DNA from: Bacillota bacterium
Lineage (GTDB): Bacteria > Bacillota > Clostridia > Oscillospirales > Acutalibacteraceae
Length of the DNA stretch: 35,404 nucleotides
Assembly: GCA_029008595.1 (NCBI GenBank)
Contig: JAQXJH010000027.1
Coordinates: forward strand, 1-35,404
Direction: 5' to 3'
Part shown: positions 27,350 through 35,404 of the stretch, piece after piece
Layout of the letters: the number at the start of each line of letters is the position of its first letter
Position numbering within the stretch: the first letter of the stretch is position 1
Position numbers and translations under genes: made by a program
Notes under the pieces: model-generated
Seen by the model: only the letters and a program-made list of their open reading frames with translations
Database searches by the model: none
What the model was told of the DNA's origin: nothing

Positions 27350-28615
27350 TCAGCGTGTTCTGCCAATATCGTGACGGTACTGCACCCCGTCAAAATGAAT
27401 TTTTTCAGCGGCGGAATAAGCCTTGTTCAGCGCCTCATCCAGCGTTGCACCCGTCGCCGTTACGCCAAGCACACGACCGCCGTTGGTCAGGAATCTGCCG
27501 TCTTTCCGAACGGTTCCGGCGTGATAAACCGTCACACCGTTCACCTGTCCGTTTTCATCCAGCCCGGTAATTTCCATTCCTTTTGCATACTTGCCCGGGT
27601 ATCCGCCGGAAGCGAGAACCACACAGGCGCACGCCTCATCCGACCATTCGATCGGACAGGTGTCAAGCGTTTCATCGATCACCGCATCAATAATATCGAC
27701 CAGATCGGTTTTCAGACGCGGCAGAACGACCTGCGTTTCCGGATCGCCGAAGCGCGCGTTGTATTCGATCACCTTCGGTCCGTCCGGGGTGATCATCAGC
27801 CCAAAATAGAGGCATCCCTTGAACGGGCAGCCTTCCTGCTGCATCGCACGGATCGTCGGCAAAAAGATGGTCTGCATACAGATTTCTGCAATCTCATCGG
27901 TGTAATACGGATTGGGGCTGATGGTTCCCATACCGCCGGTGTTCGGCCCCCGGTCTCCGTCTCCGACACGTTTGTGATCCTTGGAGGAAACCATCGGCTT
28001 CACCGTTTTTCCGTCTGTAAACGCCAGAACGGAAACCTCTGGCCCGGTCAGAAATTCTTCTACTACCACGCGGTTTCCCGAAGCGCCGAATATTTTATCT
28101 TCCATAATGGAACGAACGGCGTCTTCCGCTTCCTGCAGGTTCTGTGCAATGACGACGCCTTTGCCGAGCGCCAACCCATCCGCTTTGATCACCGCCGGAA
28201 AAGTGTTTTTGCTGCGGATATAGGTCAGGACATCCGCCGGGTTTTCAAACACCTCGTAGCCTGCTGTCGGAATGCCGTACTTTTTCATCAGATTCTTCGA
28301 AAAAACCTTGCTGCTTTCGATCCTCGCCGCTGCGGCACAGGGGCCAAACGCGCGGATGCCTTCCCGCTGCATGGCGTCGACCATTCCGGCGGCAAGCGGA
28401 TCGTCCGGAGCGACAAACACCAGATCGATCGCGTTCTGCTTTGCAAACGCAACCGCACCTTCAATATCCATTGCGCCGATCGGTTCGCACTCTGCGTCGC
28501 AGGAAATTCCTCCGTTGCCGGGAGCGCAATATATTTTTTCGGCACGGGGGCTTTCTTTCAGTTTGCGTACCAGCGCATGTTCGCGGCCTCCGGAGCCGAT
28601 CATCAGAATTTTCAT
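27350..28615 (-). CDS. purD: phosphoribosylamine-glycine ligase
   Basis: An ATP-grasp enzyme joining phosphoribosylamine and glycine to GAR, the second step of purine synthesis. The 421-residue length is normal. It starts KILMIGSGGREHALVRKL, the PurD N-terminal domain. GPCAAAARIESSKVFSKNLM precedes the ATP-grasp fold, and SSKDHKRVGDGDRGPNTGG and YNARFGDPETQ are signature segments. The ATG at 28615 has GGAAGGGAAG 8 bases upstream. It is the last gene of the operon even though its product uses the output of purF, encoded second. Confidence 0.97.
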   Translation of the reverse strand: MKILMIGSGGREHALVRKLKESPRAEKIYCAPGNGGISCDAECEPIGAMDIEGAVAFAKQNAIDLVFVAPDDPLAAGMVDAMQREGIRAFGPCAAAARIESSKVFSKNLMKKYGIPTAGYEVFENPADVLTYIRSKNTFPAVIKADGLALGKGVVIAQNLQEAEDAVRSIMEDKIFGASGNRVVVEEFLTGPEVSVLAFTDGKTVKPMVSSKDHKRVGDGDRGPNTGGMGTISPNPYYTDEIAEICMQTIFLPTIRAMQQEGCPFKGCLYFGLMITPDGPKVIEYNARFGDPETQVVLPRLKTDLVDIIDAVIDETLDTCPIEWSDEACACVVLASGGYPGKYAKGMEITGLDENGQVNGVTVYHAGTVRKDGRFLTNGGRVLGVTATGATLDEALNKAYSAAEKIHFDGVQYRHDIGRTR

Positions 28616-28658
28616 GAGAACAACTTCCCTTCCGATTCATCCAGAATATGAAAAGACA

Positions 28659-28689
28659 GGCTGCCCCGCATTTTTTTGCAAGGACAGCC
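28659..28689 (-). other. hairpin between the AICAR transformylase gene and purD
   Basis: GGCTG..CC..GC pairs with GC..GG..CAGCC around an A-rich loop, followed by TGTCTTTTC. It resembles a weak terminator and may reduce purD transcription. It is similar in style to the hairpins at 6089-6115 and 19607-19640. Confidence 0.5.
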
Positions 28690-28696
28690 GTTCCGA

Positions 28697-29875
28697 TCAG
28701 TGATGGAACAGGCGGATGCCGGTAAACGCCATTGCCATGCCGTATTTGTTGCAGGTTTCGATCACATTGTCGTCCCGGATGGAACCGCCCGGCTGTGCAA
28801 TATACTCGACACCGCTGCGCTTGGCCCGCTCAATATTATCCCCGAACGGGAAAAACGCATCGGAACCGAGCGAAACGCCGGTAACGGTGTTCAGATAAGC
28901 GCGCTTTTCTTCCCGCGTCAGCGGTTCGGGTCTGACGGCAAAGAAATTCTGCCAGATTCCATCTGCCAGAACATCCTCATAATCGTCCGAAATATAAACA
29001 TCAATGGTATTATCGCGATCCGGACGGCGAATGTTCTCTTTGAACTGCAGGCCGAGCACCTTCGGATGCTGCCGCAGGTGCCAGATATCCGCTTTATTGC
29101 CCGCAAGGCGTGTGCAGTGAATGCGGGACTGCTGGCCGGCGCCGACACCGATTGCCTGGCCGTCCTTTGCATAGCAGACCGAATTGGACTGCGTATATTT
29201 CAAAGTGATCAGCGCAATCAGCAGATCGCGTTTTGCCGATTCCGGAAACTGCTTGTTTTCGGTAACAAGATTTTCCAGCATCGTCTCGTCGATCTTCAGA
29301 TTATTCTTTCCCTGTTCAAACGTAATGCCGAAGATATCCCGCTGTTCCACCGGAGCCGGCGTATAAGACGAATCCATCTGCAGAACGGTATAGGTTCCCT
29401 TGCGTTTGCTCTTCAGGATCTCCAGCGCGCGGTCCGTGTAACCCGGCGCGATGATCCCGTCGGAAACCTCGCGGGCAAGAAGCGCTGCGGTCTGCTCGTC
29501 GCACACCTCGGAAAGCGCAACAAAATCGCCGTAGGAGGACATGCGGTCGGCGCCGCGCGCACGGGCATATGCCGTTGCGATCGGCGAAAGCTCCAGATCC
29601 TCTACAAAATAAATCTTCTTCAGCGTGTCGCTCAGCGGCGCGGCAACCGCAGCTCCCGCCGGGCTGACATGCTTGAACGATGCTGCCGCGGGAAGACCGG
29701 TTGCTTCCTTCAGCTCCCTGACCAGCTGCCAGCTGTTGAACGCATCCATCAGATTGATATATCCGGGTCTGCCGTTGAGGACGGTCATCGGCAGTTCTCC
29801 GCCGTCCTTCATGAAGACGCGCGCCGGTTTCTGGTTCGGGTTGCAGCCATATTTCAAAAGCAGTTCGTTTGCCAT
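28697..29875 (-). CDS. stand-alone AICAR transformylase
   Basis: Transfers a formyl group from 10-formyltetrahydrofolate to AICAR, giving FAICAR. The 392-residue protein corresponds only to the transformylase domain of PurH; the MGS-like IMP cyclohydrolase domain is missing. In archaeal nomenclature such a protein is called PurV. SFKHVSPAGAAVA holds the conserved lysine-histidine pair, and KYTQSNSVCYAKDGQAIGVGAGQQSR and GSDAFFPFGDNIERA are diagnostic. The ATG at 29875 (ANELLLKYGCNPNQKPAR) has AAAGG 10 bases upstream; an ATG at 29884 would abut that site. The next enzyme, PurO, is encoded 29 bases upstream, so both steps to IMP are adjacent but on separate proteins. Confidence 0.93.
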   Translation of the reverse strand: MANELLLKYGCNPNQKPARVFMKDGGELPMTVLNGRPGYINLMDAFNSWQLVRELKEATGLPAAASFKHVSPAGAAVAAPLSDTLKKIYFVEDLELSPIATAYARARGADRMSSYGDFVALSEVCDEQTAALLAREVSDGIIAPGYTDRALEILKSKRKGTYTVLQMDSSYTPAPVEQRDIFGITFEQGKNNLKIDETMLENLVTENKQFPESAKRDLLIALITLKYTQSNSVCYAKDGQAIGVGAGQQSRIHCTRLAGNKADIWHLRQHPKVLGLQFKENIRRPDRDNTIDVYISDDYEDVLADGIWQNFFAVRPEPLTREEKRAYLNTVTGVSLGSDAFFPFGDNIERAKRSGVEYIAQPGGSIRDDNVIETCNKYGMAMAFTGIRLFHH

Positions 29876-29904
29876 TTCAAACATTCCTTTCCGGGTTAAA
29901 ACCG

Positions 29905-30624
29905 TTATTTCACGTTCTTGTTCACAATGCGGGTCTCGGTTTTTCCTGTCTGCAGATTGACGAAGCGAACAAAGAGCGAAACCTTGTTTTCCTCGTTCAG
30001 CGCGTTCCAGACCAGGCTGGTAAACTCATCAATAGTTCCATTGACGGAAACGGCCTCCGGCTCTCCGGAAAAGGACGGGATCGGGCTGCCGTTGCAGCGG
30101 TAGGTGTGAATAAAGCGGCCTTCGCCCGCGATCGGCTGATCGTAATCGTAATAAAAACGCTCACACGATTCCTCGCGGCCGAAAGAGCTTTTCAGAATCG
30201 ACATTCTGTAAGAAAAACGGCCCTTTTTAATTTTTGCCACGGCGGAAATGCGCGGGGTAAAGTTGGGGGCATCCGGTTCAAACGTGCGGGTTCTCAGGGC
30301 CTGACGCATGCTTTTTCCCGCTTTGAGATAATCATAGATGGTATCGGTCTGATCGCCGTTTGTCACAATGGTTTTATCCTCCAGCACACGGACCGGCGCA
30401 TAGATGACGAGCGAAGGATCGATCATTTTCGAAGGATCGAACGCTTCGGTGCGGATGCCGCTGCCCTCTTCCACAAAGACGCGGTTTCGGCTGTTTTCGC
30501 TGCGTCCCATGATAAAATAGGCAAATACAGCATGCCTGTCATCGGCGCTTTTGCCCATGATGATGCCGCGGCCCGGATATTCGTTATCGCACAACACCTG
30601 TTTCAGATCAAGCAATTCTGCCAT
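29905..30624 (-). CDS. purO: IMP cyclohydrolase, archaeal PurO-like
   Basis: Closes FAICAR to IMP, the last de novo step. The 239-residue protein matches the PurO family first known from methanogens, not the MGS-like domain of PurH. The start YPGRGIIMGKSADD corresponds to YLGRILAVGRN in Methanothermobacter, with VTNGDQTDTI and NFTPRISAVA also shared. It is longer than archaeal PurO (about 200 residues), and the extra length lies mainly in the C-terminal half. The ATG at 30624 has GAGGAG 8 bases upstream. It lies between purN and the transformylase gene, which supports the role. Confidence 0.9.
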   Translation of the reverse strand: MAELLDLKQVLCDNEYPGRGIIMGKSADDRHAVFAYFIMGRSENSRNRVFVEEGSGIRTEAFDPSKMIDPSLVIYAPVRVLEDKTIVTNGDQTDTIYDYLKAGKSMRQALRTRTFEPDAPNFTPRISAVAKIKKGRFSYRMSILKSSFGREESCERFYYDYDQPIAGEGRFIHTYRCNGSPIPSFSGEPEAVSVNGTIDEFTSLVWNALNEENKVSLFVRFVNLQTGKTETRIVNKNVK

Positions 30625-30654
30625 AAAAACATCTCCTCATATCATTTTCTGAAT

Positions 30655-31281
30655 TTAGCCGGCGATGGAAGCAATTCCGTTCTGCACAGTGATTTTTCCG
30701 TCGCAGAACAGCGCCGCCGCACGCGGCAGCAGCTCCCATTCAGCCTGTTCCATCACGCGGCGCTGAAGGGTCTCCGGCGTATCGTCCGGTCGGATCTCCA
30801 CCGCTTTCTGCAGAATGATCGGCCCGCCGTCACAGACCTCATTGACAAAATGAACCGTTGCGCCGGTCACCTTGACGCCGCGCTGCAGGGCGGCCTCGTG
30901 TACATGAAGCCCATAAAAACCTTCCCCGCAAAAGGACGGGATCAGCGACGGGTGCACGTTGATGATGCGGTTTTCATATGCCCGGATCACGGACTCTCCG
31001 ATGATGGTCATAAAGCCGGCCAGCACCACCAGGCCGATCTGATACCGCTGGAGCAGAGCAATCAGCGCGGCATCGTATTCCGCACCGTCCCTGAATTCTT
31101 TCCGCAGCAGGATCTCGGTCGGGATCTGTGCCTTTTTCGCCCGTTCCAGAGCAAAAGCATCGGCCTTGCTGGAAATTACGCACGCAATTTTTCCGTTGGG
31201 AATTCTTCCGGCAGCCTGTGCATCGATCAACGCCTGCAGATTTGTGCCGCCGCCCGACACCAATACGGCTATGTTCAGCAT
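30655..31281 (-). CDS. purN: phosphoribosylglycinamide formyltransferase
   Basis: Transfers a formyl group from 10-formyltetrahydrofolate to GAR, giving FGAR. The 208-residue length is normal. The N-terminal phosphate loop is [15 protein letters not shown] (7-21). The catalytic residues are N108 and H110 in [10 protein letters not shown] and D151 in VCDGGPII. The ATG at 31281 overlaps the end of purM by seven bases (ATGCTGA), so translation is coupled. The formate-dependent alternative PurT is not seen in the window. Confidence 0.97.
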   Translation of the reverse strand: MLNIAVLVSGGGTNLQALIDAQAAGRIPNGKIACVISSKADAFALERAKKAQIPTEILLRKEFRDGAEYDAALIALLQRYQIGLVVLAGFMTIIGESVIRAYENRIINVHPSLIPSFCGEGFYGLHVHEAALQRGVKVTGATVHFVNEVCDGGPIILQKAVEIRPDDTPETLQRRVMEQAEWELLPRAAALFCDGKITVQNGIASIAG

Positions 31282-32309
31282 AATTCGACCCCGCCGTTTC
31301 CTTCGATCACTTCACCGATAATGGATGCCTCGGTTCCGCAGCGGTACAGCGTCCGCATCGCCTCATCCGCCTGTTCTGCCGGAACCGCAACACACATACC
31401 GATCCCCATATTGAAGGTATTGTACATGTCATGCTCCGAAATGTTTCCTACATGCTCGATCAGATCAAAGATCGGAAGCTTTGGCCAGGAACCCTTTTTA
31501 ATTTTTGCACACAGGCCGTCTTTCATCATGCGCGGAATATTTTCGTAAAATCCGCCGCCGGTAATGTGAGAAATCGCGTGAATTTCGCATCTGCGCTGCA
31601 GCTCCAGCATGGGTCTGACATAGATCTTTGTCGGGGTCAGCAGCGTTTCGCCCAGGCTCTCGGACAAGTCGTCCACGTGGGCATTGACGGTTCTCTTGTT
31701 CAGGTCAAGCACCTTGCGGACAAGGGAAAAGCCGTTGGAATGCACGCCGCTGGAGTGCAGACCGATCAGAACATCTCCCTTTTTCAGCTTGGAGCCGTCA
31801 ATGATTTTTTCCTGATCGACAATACCGACGCTGAAACCGGCAATATCGTATTCATCTGCCGGCATCAGACCGGGGTGTTCCGCTGTTTCGCCGCCGATCA
31901 GCGCACAGCCGGACTGGACACAGCCTTCGGCAACGCCGGAAACGATCGCTGCAATTTTTTCCGGATAGTTTTTGCCGCAGGCGATGTAATCCAGGAAAAA
32001 GATCGGTTTCGCGCCGCAGCAGATCACGTCATTGACGCACATGGCAACGCAGTCAATTCCGACGGTATCGTGCTTGCCGAGCAAAAACGCGATTTTTACT
32101 TTTGTTCCGACGCCATCGGTTCCGGAAACGAGCGTCGGCCGCTTCATACCGGTCAGATCCGGTTCAAAAAGCCCTCCGAAACCGCCGATTCCGGAAACAA
32201 CGCCGGGGATCATCGTGCGGGCAACGTGCTTTTTCATCAGATTGACCGCCTGATAACCGGCGGTTACGTCAACACCTGCTTCTCGGTAGCTGTTGCTGTA
32301 ACTGTTCAT
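31275..32309 (-). CDS. purM: phosphoribosylformylglycinamidine cyclo-ligase (AIR synthetase)
   Basis: Closes FGAM to AIR with ATP. The 344-residue protein begins [21 protein letters not shown], with the family motif Yxx[26 protein letters not shown], the [12 protein letters not shown] segment and [12 protein letters not shown] are all diagnostic of PurM. The ATG at 32309 has AAAGGAAG 9 bases upstream; an in-frame upstream reading to 32477 would enter purF2. It is 34 bases after purF2. PurL/Q/S, which make its substrate, are not in the window. Confidence 0.97.
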   Translation of the reverse strand: MNSYSNSYREAGVDVTAGYQAVNLMKKHVARTMIPGVVSGIGGFGGLFEPDLTGMKRPTLVSGTDGVGTKVKIAFLLGKHDTVGIDCVAMCVNDVICCGAKPIFFLDYIACGKNYPEKIAAIVSGVAEGCVQSGCALIGGETAEHPGLMPADEYDIAGFSVGIVDQEKIIDGSKLKKGDVLIGLHSSGVHSNGFSLVRKVLDLNKRTVNAHVDDLSESLGETLLTPTKIYVRPMLELQRRCEIHAISHITGGGFYENIPRMMKDGLCAKIKKGSWPKLPIFDLIEHVGNISEHDMYNTFNMGIGMCVAVPAEQADEAMRTLYRCGTEASIIGEVIEGNGGVELC

Positions 32310-32343
32310 GAAAGATAACTTCCTTTCGTATATTGATTCGGAA

Positions 32344-33786
32344 TCAGTTGTTCCGTGGAGCGACTTCAAGCTGAATGATCTTTTGCTCATATTTGCTGGT
32401 GGGCAGCTTTTCCGGCACGGGAATGGGATATTGGCCCGTAAAGCAGGCATCGCACAGCCCGACTCCGTTTCCTGCAATGCGCCGGGCGTTTTCCAGACTG
32501 AGGAAACCGATCGAATCGGCGCCGACGGATGCGGTCATCTCTTCCCTACTCATGCGGCAGGCGATCAGATGTTCTTTGGAGCGGATATCGGTGCCGAAAA
32601 AACACGGAAACCGAAACGGCGGCGCCGTGACCCGCAGATGGATCTCCTTCGCTCCGGCCTTCCGCAGCAGCCCGACGATGTACCGGCAGGTCGTCCCCCG
32701 GACGATGGAATCATCCACCAGAACGATCCGTTTGCCGGCCACAGCCGCCTTCAGCACATTGAGCTTGACCTGCACCGATGCTTCGCGGTGCAGCTGCGTA
32801 TCCTGAATAAAGGTTCTGCCGACGTATTTGTTCTTGATCAGAGCGACTCCGTAGGGGATGCCGGAAGCTGCGGCATAACCGAGCGCGGCATCCAGTCCGG
32901 AATCGGGAACACCGCAAACCATGTCTGCGGCCACCGGGTTTTCTCCGGCGAGGAGTTCTCCGGCGCGGCGGCGGGCAAAATGAACGCTTGTCTGCTCGAT
33001 CACCGAATCGGGACGGGCAAAATAGATGTACTCGAACAGGCAGAAGGCGCTTTTTCCGCCGCAATGCTTTGTGAAACTGCGCACGCCGTTTTCATCACAG
33101 ACAACGACCTCGCCGGGACGGATATCGCGAATAAATTCTCCGCCGATACTTTCAATGGCACAGGATTCCGACGCAAAAACCGGGCATCCCTCCACGGTTC
33201 CCATGCAGAGCGGGCGAAATCCGTGCGGATCGCGCGCAGCGATCAGCTTATGCGGACTCATGATGACCATGGAATAAGCTCCCTGCAAATGATCCATGGC
33301 ATTCTGCACGGCATCCTCAATGGAACCTGTTTTCAGGCGCTCGCGGGCGATCACATACGAGACGACCTCAGCGTTACTATTGGTCTGAAAAATTGCGCCG
33401 CCTGTCTGCAGTTCATTTTTGATGTCATACGCGTTGACCAGCGCGCCGTTCATGGCGACCGCAAGACTTCCTTTTGCGTAACGGATCACCAGAGGCTGGT
33501 CGTTGGCGCGTTCCAGTTCATCGCCCGGTGCATAACGCACATGGCCGAGCGCGATCATTCCGCGGCCGAGCGCATCCAGCGCGCGCTGGCCGAAGACCTG
33601 GGAAACAAGGCCATGATCCTTCTGTACGCGGAAAACACCGTCATCGCTGACAGCGATGCCGCAGCTTTCCTGTCCGCGATGCTGCAGGGCATGCAGCGCC
33701 AGAAACGTTTCCTTTACAACATCGCACTGCGCAGCGCTGTAAATTCCGAAAACGCCGCATTCCTCCTGCGGCTTGTCCATATTCAT
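32344..33786 (-). CDS. purF: amidophosphoribosyltransferase paralogue with altered glutaminase site (PurF2)
   Basis: A 480-residue PurF homologue. It keeps the N-terminal cysteine (C10 after a nine-residue propeptide, EECGVFGIY), the PRPP loop [15 protein letters not shown] and cysteines for the Fe-S cluster ([16 protein letters not shown]). The glutamine pocket differs from PurF1 and the family. HVRYST becomes HVRYAPG, AHNGNL becomes AMNGAL, and the aspartate of TTxDSE, which binds the glutamine amino group, becomes asparagine (TNSNAEV). The arginine and the Asn-Gly oxyanion pair remain. It may use glutamine poorly, use ammonia, or bind a different donor (inference). The ATG at 33786 has AAGG about 12 bases upstream. 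It is second in the main pur operon, so it is probably functional. Confidence 0.92.
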   Translation of the reverse strand: MNMDKPQEECGVFGIYSAAQCDVVKETFLALHALQHRGQESCGIAVSDDGVFRVQKDHGLVSQVFGQRALDALGRGMIALGHVRYAPGDELERANDQPLVIRYAKGSLAVAMNGALVNAYDIKNELQTGGAIFQTNSNAEVVSYVIARERLKTGSIEDAVQNAMDHLQGAYSMVIMSPHKLIAARDPHGFRPLCMGTVEGCPVFASESCAIESIGGEFIRDIRPGEVVVCDENGVRSFTKHCGGKSAFCLFEYIYFARPDSVIEQTSVHFARRRAGELLAGENPVAADMVCGVPDSGLDAALGYAAASGIPYGVALIKNKYVGRTFIQDTQLHREASVQVKLNVLKAAVAGKRIVLVDDSIVRGTTCRYIVGLLRKAGAKEIHLRVTAPPFRFPCFFGTDIRSKEHLIACRMSREEMTASVGADSIGFLSLENARRIAGNGVGLCDACFTGQYPIPVPEKLPTSKYEQKIIQLEVAPRNN

Positions 33787-33827
33787 ACCGAACCGCCTTT
33801 CCTTCCGCCCGGAAAACGCACCGTCGC

Positions 33828-34325
33828 TCAAAGCTCTTCTACTGCTTTCTGCAGCCTGACATCCTTTTCCGCAACGCCGTTTTTCATAGCGGTTTTCTTT
33901 TCCTCAAGCTTGGAAGCCAGCGATTCATCGGAAAGAGCGAGCATCTGCACCGCGAGCAGCGCAGCATTTTCGGCACCATCCACCGCAACGGTAGCAACCG
34001 GAATCCCGCCGGGCATCTGCACCGTGGCAAGCAGGGCGTCCAGCCCGTCAAACGTGGAGGATTTGATCGGAATTCCGATCACAGGCAGGGTGGTGTGCGC
34101 AGCGAGCACGCCCGCCAGATGTGCCGCCTTGCCTGCCGCGGCAATAATCACGCCAAACCCGTTTGCTCTTGCATTTTTCGAAAACTCTGCAGCGGCCTCC
34201 GGTGTCCGGTGGGCAGACATTACATGTGCTTCCACCGGAACGGAAAAGCTTTTTAACGTTTGGATTGCCTTGGAAACGACCGGAAAATCGCTGTCGCTCC
34301 CCATAATGACCGCAACTTTTTTCAT
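33828..34325 (-). CDS. purE: N5-carboxyaminoimidazole ribonucleotide mutase (PurE)
   Basis: Interconverts N5-CAIR and CAIR in class I PurE, or carboxylates AIR directly in class II. The 165-residue protein starts KKVAVIMGSDSDFPVV (phosphate loop) and has the catalytic histidine in SAHRTP. SSTFDGLDALLATVQMPGG resembles class I enzymes. The usual AGAGGAAHLPG reads AAAGKAAHLAG here, an uncommon change next to the active site. No purK lies in the window, although class I PurE normally depends on it. The ATG at 34325 has AAAGGATG 10 bases upstream; an in-frame reading to 34433 would run through the leader terminator. It is the first gene of the operon. Confidence 0.95.
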   Translation of the reverse strand: MKKVAVIMGSDSDFPVVSKAIQTLKSFSVPVEAHVMSAHRTPEAAAEFSKNARANGFGVIIAAAGKAAHLAGVLAAHTTLPVIGIPIKSSTFDGLDALLATVQMPGGIPVATVAVDGAENAALLAVQMLALSDESLASKLEEKKTAMKNGVAEKDVRLQKAVEEL

Positions 34326-34374
34326 TGAAATGATCATCCTTTCCGCTGGCTGCACTGCAAAAAAGCAGGGCCAC

Positions 34375-34414
34375 AAAATAAAAAACGACCGGAACGGACA
34401 GAACGGTCGTTTTT
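34375..34414 (-). terminator. attenuator-type terminator in the purE leader
   Basis: AAAAACGACCG (34414-34404) pairs with CGGTCGTTTTT (34391-34381) around a 12-base loop and is followed by TTATTTT. It lies between the purE promoter and the purE start, so it can stop transcription before the operon. Its loop contains CTGTCC. Confidence 0.88.
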
Positions 34415-34465
34415 CAGCTGAAAATCCGCGCAAAATTCCCCGAAAAAACGATCAGGGCGCGGCGC

Positions 34466-34485
34466 TTGAAAACTGTCCTTTTCAA
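34466..34485 (-). other. hexaloop hairpin in the purE leader
   Basis: TTGAAAA-GGACAG-TTTTCAA, seven perfect base pairs with a six-base loop. The loop is the exact complement of CTGTCC in the loop of the downstream terminator. GC-rich GCGC arms flank it. No purine, PRPP or other known riboswitch pattern is recognised in this leader of about 200 bases. Confidence 0.5.
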
Positions 34486-34531
34486 ACCGACAACCATTCC
34501 TTTCCGGGTGAGTGCGCTTTTTTCCACAATA

Positions 34532-34560
34532 TATATACAGTTTACGGGATTCCGACGCAA
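34532..34560 (-). promoter_or_regulatory. promoter of the purE-purD operon
   Basis: TTGCGT (34560-34555), 17 bases, TATATA (34537-34532). Transcription would start near 34525, about 200 bases before purE. This promoter, the hairpin, the attenuator and the upstream terminator account for most of the 328-base gap between the SPFH gene and purE. Confidence 0.65.
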
Positions 34561-34604
34561 AATGCAATAGCCGCGGCCCGCCTTTCAGATTTTTTGTAAC
34601 TCTG

Positions 34605-34629
34605 AAAAAATAACGCGCACACGGCTATT
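34605..34629 (-). terminator. weak terminator after the SPFH gene
   Basis: AATAGC pairs with GTTATT (A/T-rich, one G-T pair) and is followed by a six-T tract. A second hairpin, TTTCAGA/TCTGAAA, overlaps the tail. The stem is weak, so some read-through is possible. Confidence 0.5.
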
Positions 34630-34653
34630 TATTATTTGTATAACTTTATCTTG

Positions 34654-35404
34654 TTACGAAAGCTTTTTTGCGGCGGGTTCTGCTGCTTCCGGAACCTGTT
34701 CCGGCGCTGTCAGCAGTTCTTTCAGCGAGGTGGCAAGCCCGGCAATGGACTGGATCTCGGACGGAATAATGATCTTGGTCGCTTTTCCGTCGGCAGCCTT
34801 TGCAAAAGCTTCCAGACTCTTGAGCGCGAGCACCCGCTCGGAAGGCGAGGCGGCATTGAGCAGCCTGATACTGTCTGCCATGGCGCTCTGAATCGACATG
34901 ATGGCTTCTGCTTCACCGGCAGCTTCACGGATCTTGGATTCCTTTACAGCGTCCGCACGAAGAATCGCAGCCTCCTTGTGGCCTTCGGCAACCAGGATCT
35001 CGCTGCGCTTTTCGCCTTCTGCGCGAAGGATCGCTTCGCGGCGTTCGCGCTCTGCCTTCATCTGCTTCTCCATCGCTTCCTGAATTTCGCGCGGGGGCAT
35101 AATATTTTTCAGCTCGACACGATTGATCTTGATTCCCCAGGCGTCGGTCGCTTCGTCCAGGATCACGCGGATCTTTGTGTTGATCACATCACGGGAAGTC
35201 AGCGTATGGTCCAGTTCCAGATCGCCGATAATGTTGCGCAGCGTGGTGGCCGTCAGATTTTCAATCGCCGAGACCGGACGCTCCACGCCGTAGGTGTAAA
35301 GCTTCGGGTCTGTGATCTGAAAATACACGACCGTATCGATCTGCATGGTAACGTTATCCTTGGTGATCACAGGCTGAGGCGGAAAATCGATCACCTGCTC
35401 TTTA
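34654..35404 (-). CDS. SPFH/band-7 (stomatin, QmcA-like) protein, N-terminus outside the window
   Basis: About 250 C-terminal residues are visible, and the frame stays open to the window edge (KEQVIDFPPQPVITKDNV). The true start and the expected N-terminal membrane segment therefore lie beyond it. The SPFH domain is recognised by VTMQIDTVVYFQITDPKLYTYGVERP and NIIGDLELDHTLTSRDVIN. A long charged helix rich in A, E, K and R follows (about 105-180 of the visible part), as in stomatin-like proteins that form ring-shaped membrane assemblies. Such genes often lie next to an NfeD gene, which cannot be checked here. The C-terminus is alanine- and proline-rich. Family certain, function in this organism unknown. 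Confidence 0.92.
   Translation of the reverse strand, partial: KEQVIDFPPQPVITKDNVTMQIDTVVYFQITDPKLYTYGVERPVSAIENLTATTLRNIIGDLELDHTLTSRDVINTKIRVILDEATDAWGIKINRVELKNIMPPREIQEAMEKQMKAERERREAILRAEGEKRSEILVAEGHKEAAILRADAVKESKIREAAGEAEAIMSIQSAMADSIRLLNAASPSERVLALKSLEAFAKAADGKATKIIIPSEIQSIAGLATSLKELLTAPEQVPEAAEPAAKKLS

Noticed and set aside
34326-34531. Purine or PRPP riboswitch in the purE leader
   Set aside because: The conserved core sequences of the purine aptamer and of ykkC-type PRPP aptamers could not be found. Only an attenuator and the hexaloop hairpin are supported.
32308-34599. Long plus-strand open frame opposite purF2 and purE
   Set aside because: It runs through two certain genes, a terminator and a promoter on the other strand, and has no protein-like motifs.

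Overview
The window reads as chromosomal DNA of a strictly anaerobic, low-to-mid GC Firmicute, most likely a clostridial cluster IV / Oscillospiraceae-type organism (inference). The support is clostridial gene content (LL-diaminopimelate aminotransferase, a split ferredoxin-rich glutamate synthase, an ANTAR regulator beside glutamine synthetase, a stand-alone AICAR transformylase next to an archaeal-type IMP cyclohydrolase, a YlmC/YmxH protein), strong AGGAGG-like ribosome binding sites, and TTGACA/TATAAT-type promoters. No rRNA, tRNA, CRISPR array, insertion sequence or phage gene was seen. All genes but one (gdhA) are on the minus strand, so operons are described from right to left.

Layout from the right edge: a partial SPFH/band-7 membrane protein gene (34654-35404); a 328-base gap with a promoter and a structured, terminator-bearing leader; the purine operon purE-purF2-purM-purN-purO-AICAR transformylase-purD (34325 to 27350), closed by a strong terminator; a small YlmC/YmxH-family gene; a secreted Ig-like/lysozyme protein with its own promoter and terminator; an AbrB-type regulator with a two-gene ABC transporter (24877 to 23039); gdhA on the plus strand, divergent from glnA; glnA with an attenuator-like leader, followed by an ANTAR regulator; dapF-dapL-carA-carB (18678 to 12224), preceded by a perfect ARG-box match and a 307-base structured region; then a five-gene split glutamate synthase (12009 to 6946) running without a visible terminator into purC-purF1-purB-purA-guaA (6838 to 204), which ends at a terminator. 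At the extreme left only the first 13 codons of another gene are visible.

The genes form one theme: nitrogen capture (GDH, glutamine synthetase, glutamate synthase) and its main sinks (purines, carbamoyl phosphate, diaminopimelate). The two purine operons together cover PRPP to phosphoribosylamine, GAR, FGAR, AIR synthesis, the PurE step, SAICAR, AICAR, IMP, AMP and GMP. PurL/Q/S and PurK are not in the window.

The points most worth a second look are: a second PurF whose glutamine-binding pocket has lost conserved residues; a hybrid IMP-forming module (bacterial AICAR transformylase plus archaeal-type PurO); the five-gene, cluster-rich glutamate synthase; an ANTAR regulator with a degenerate receiver next to glnA, whose leader carries a terminator and a competing hairpin; a purE leader in which a hexaloop is exactly complementary to the terminator loop; and the ARG box in front of dapF-dapL-carAB.
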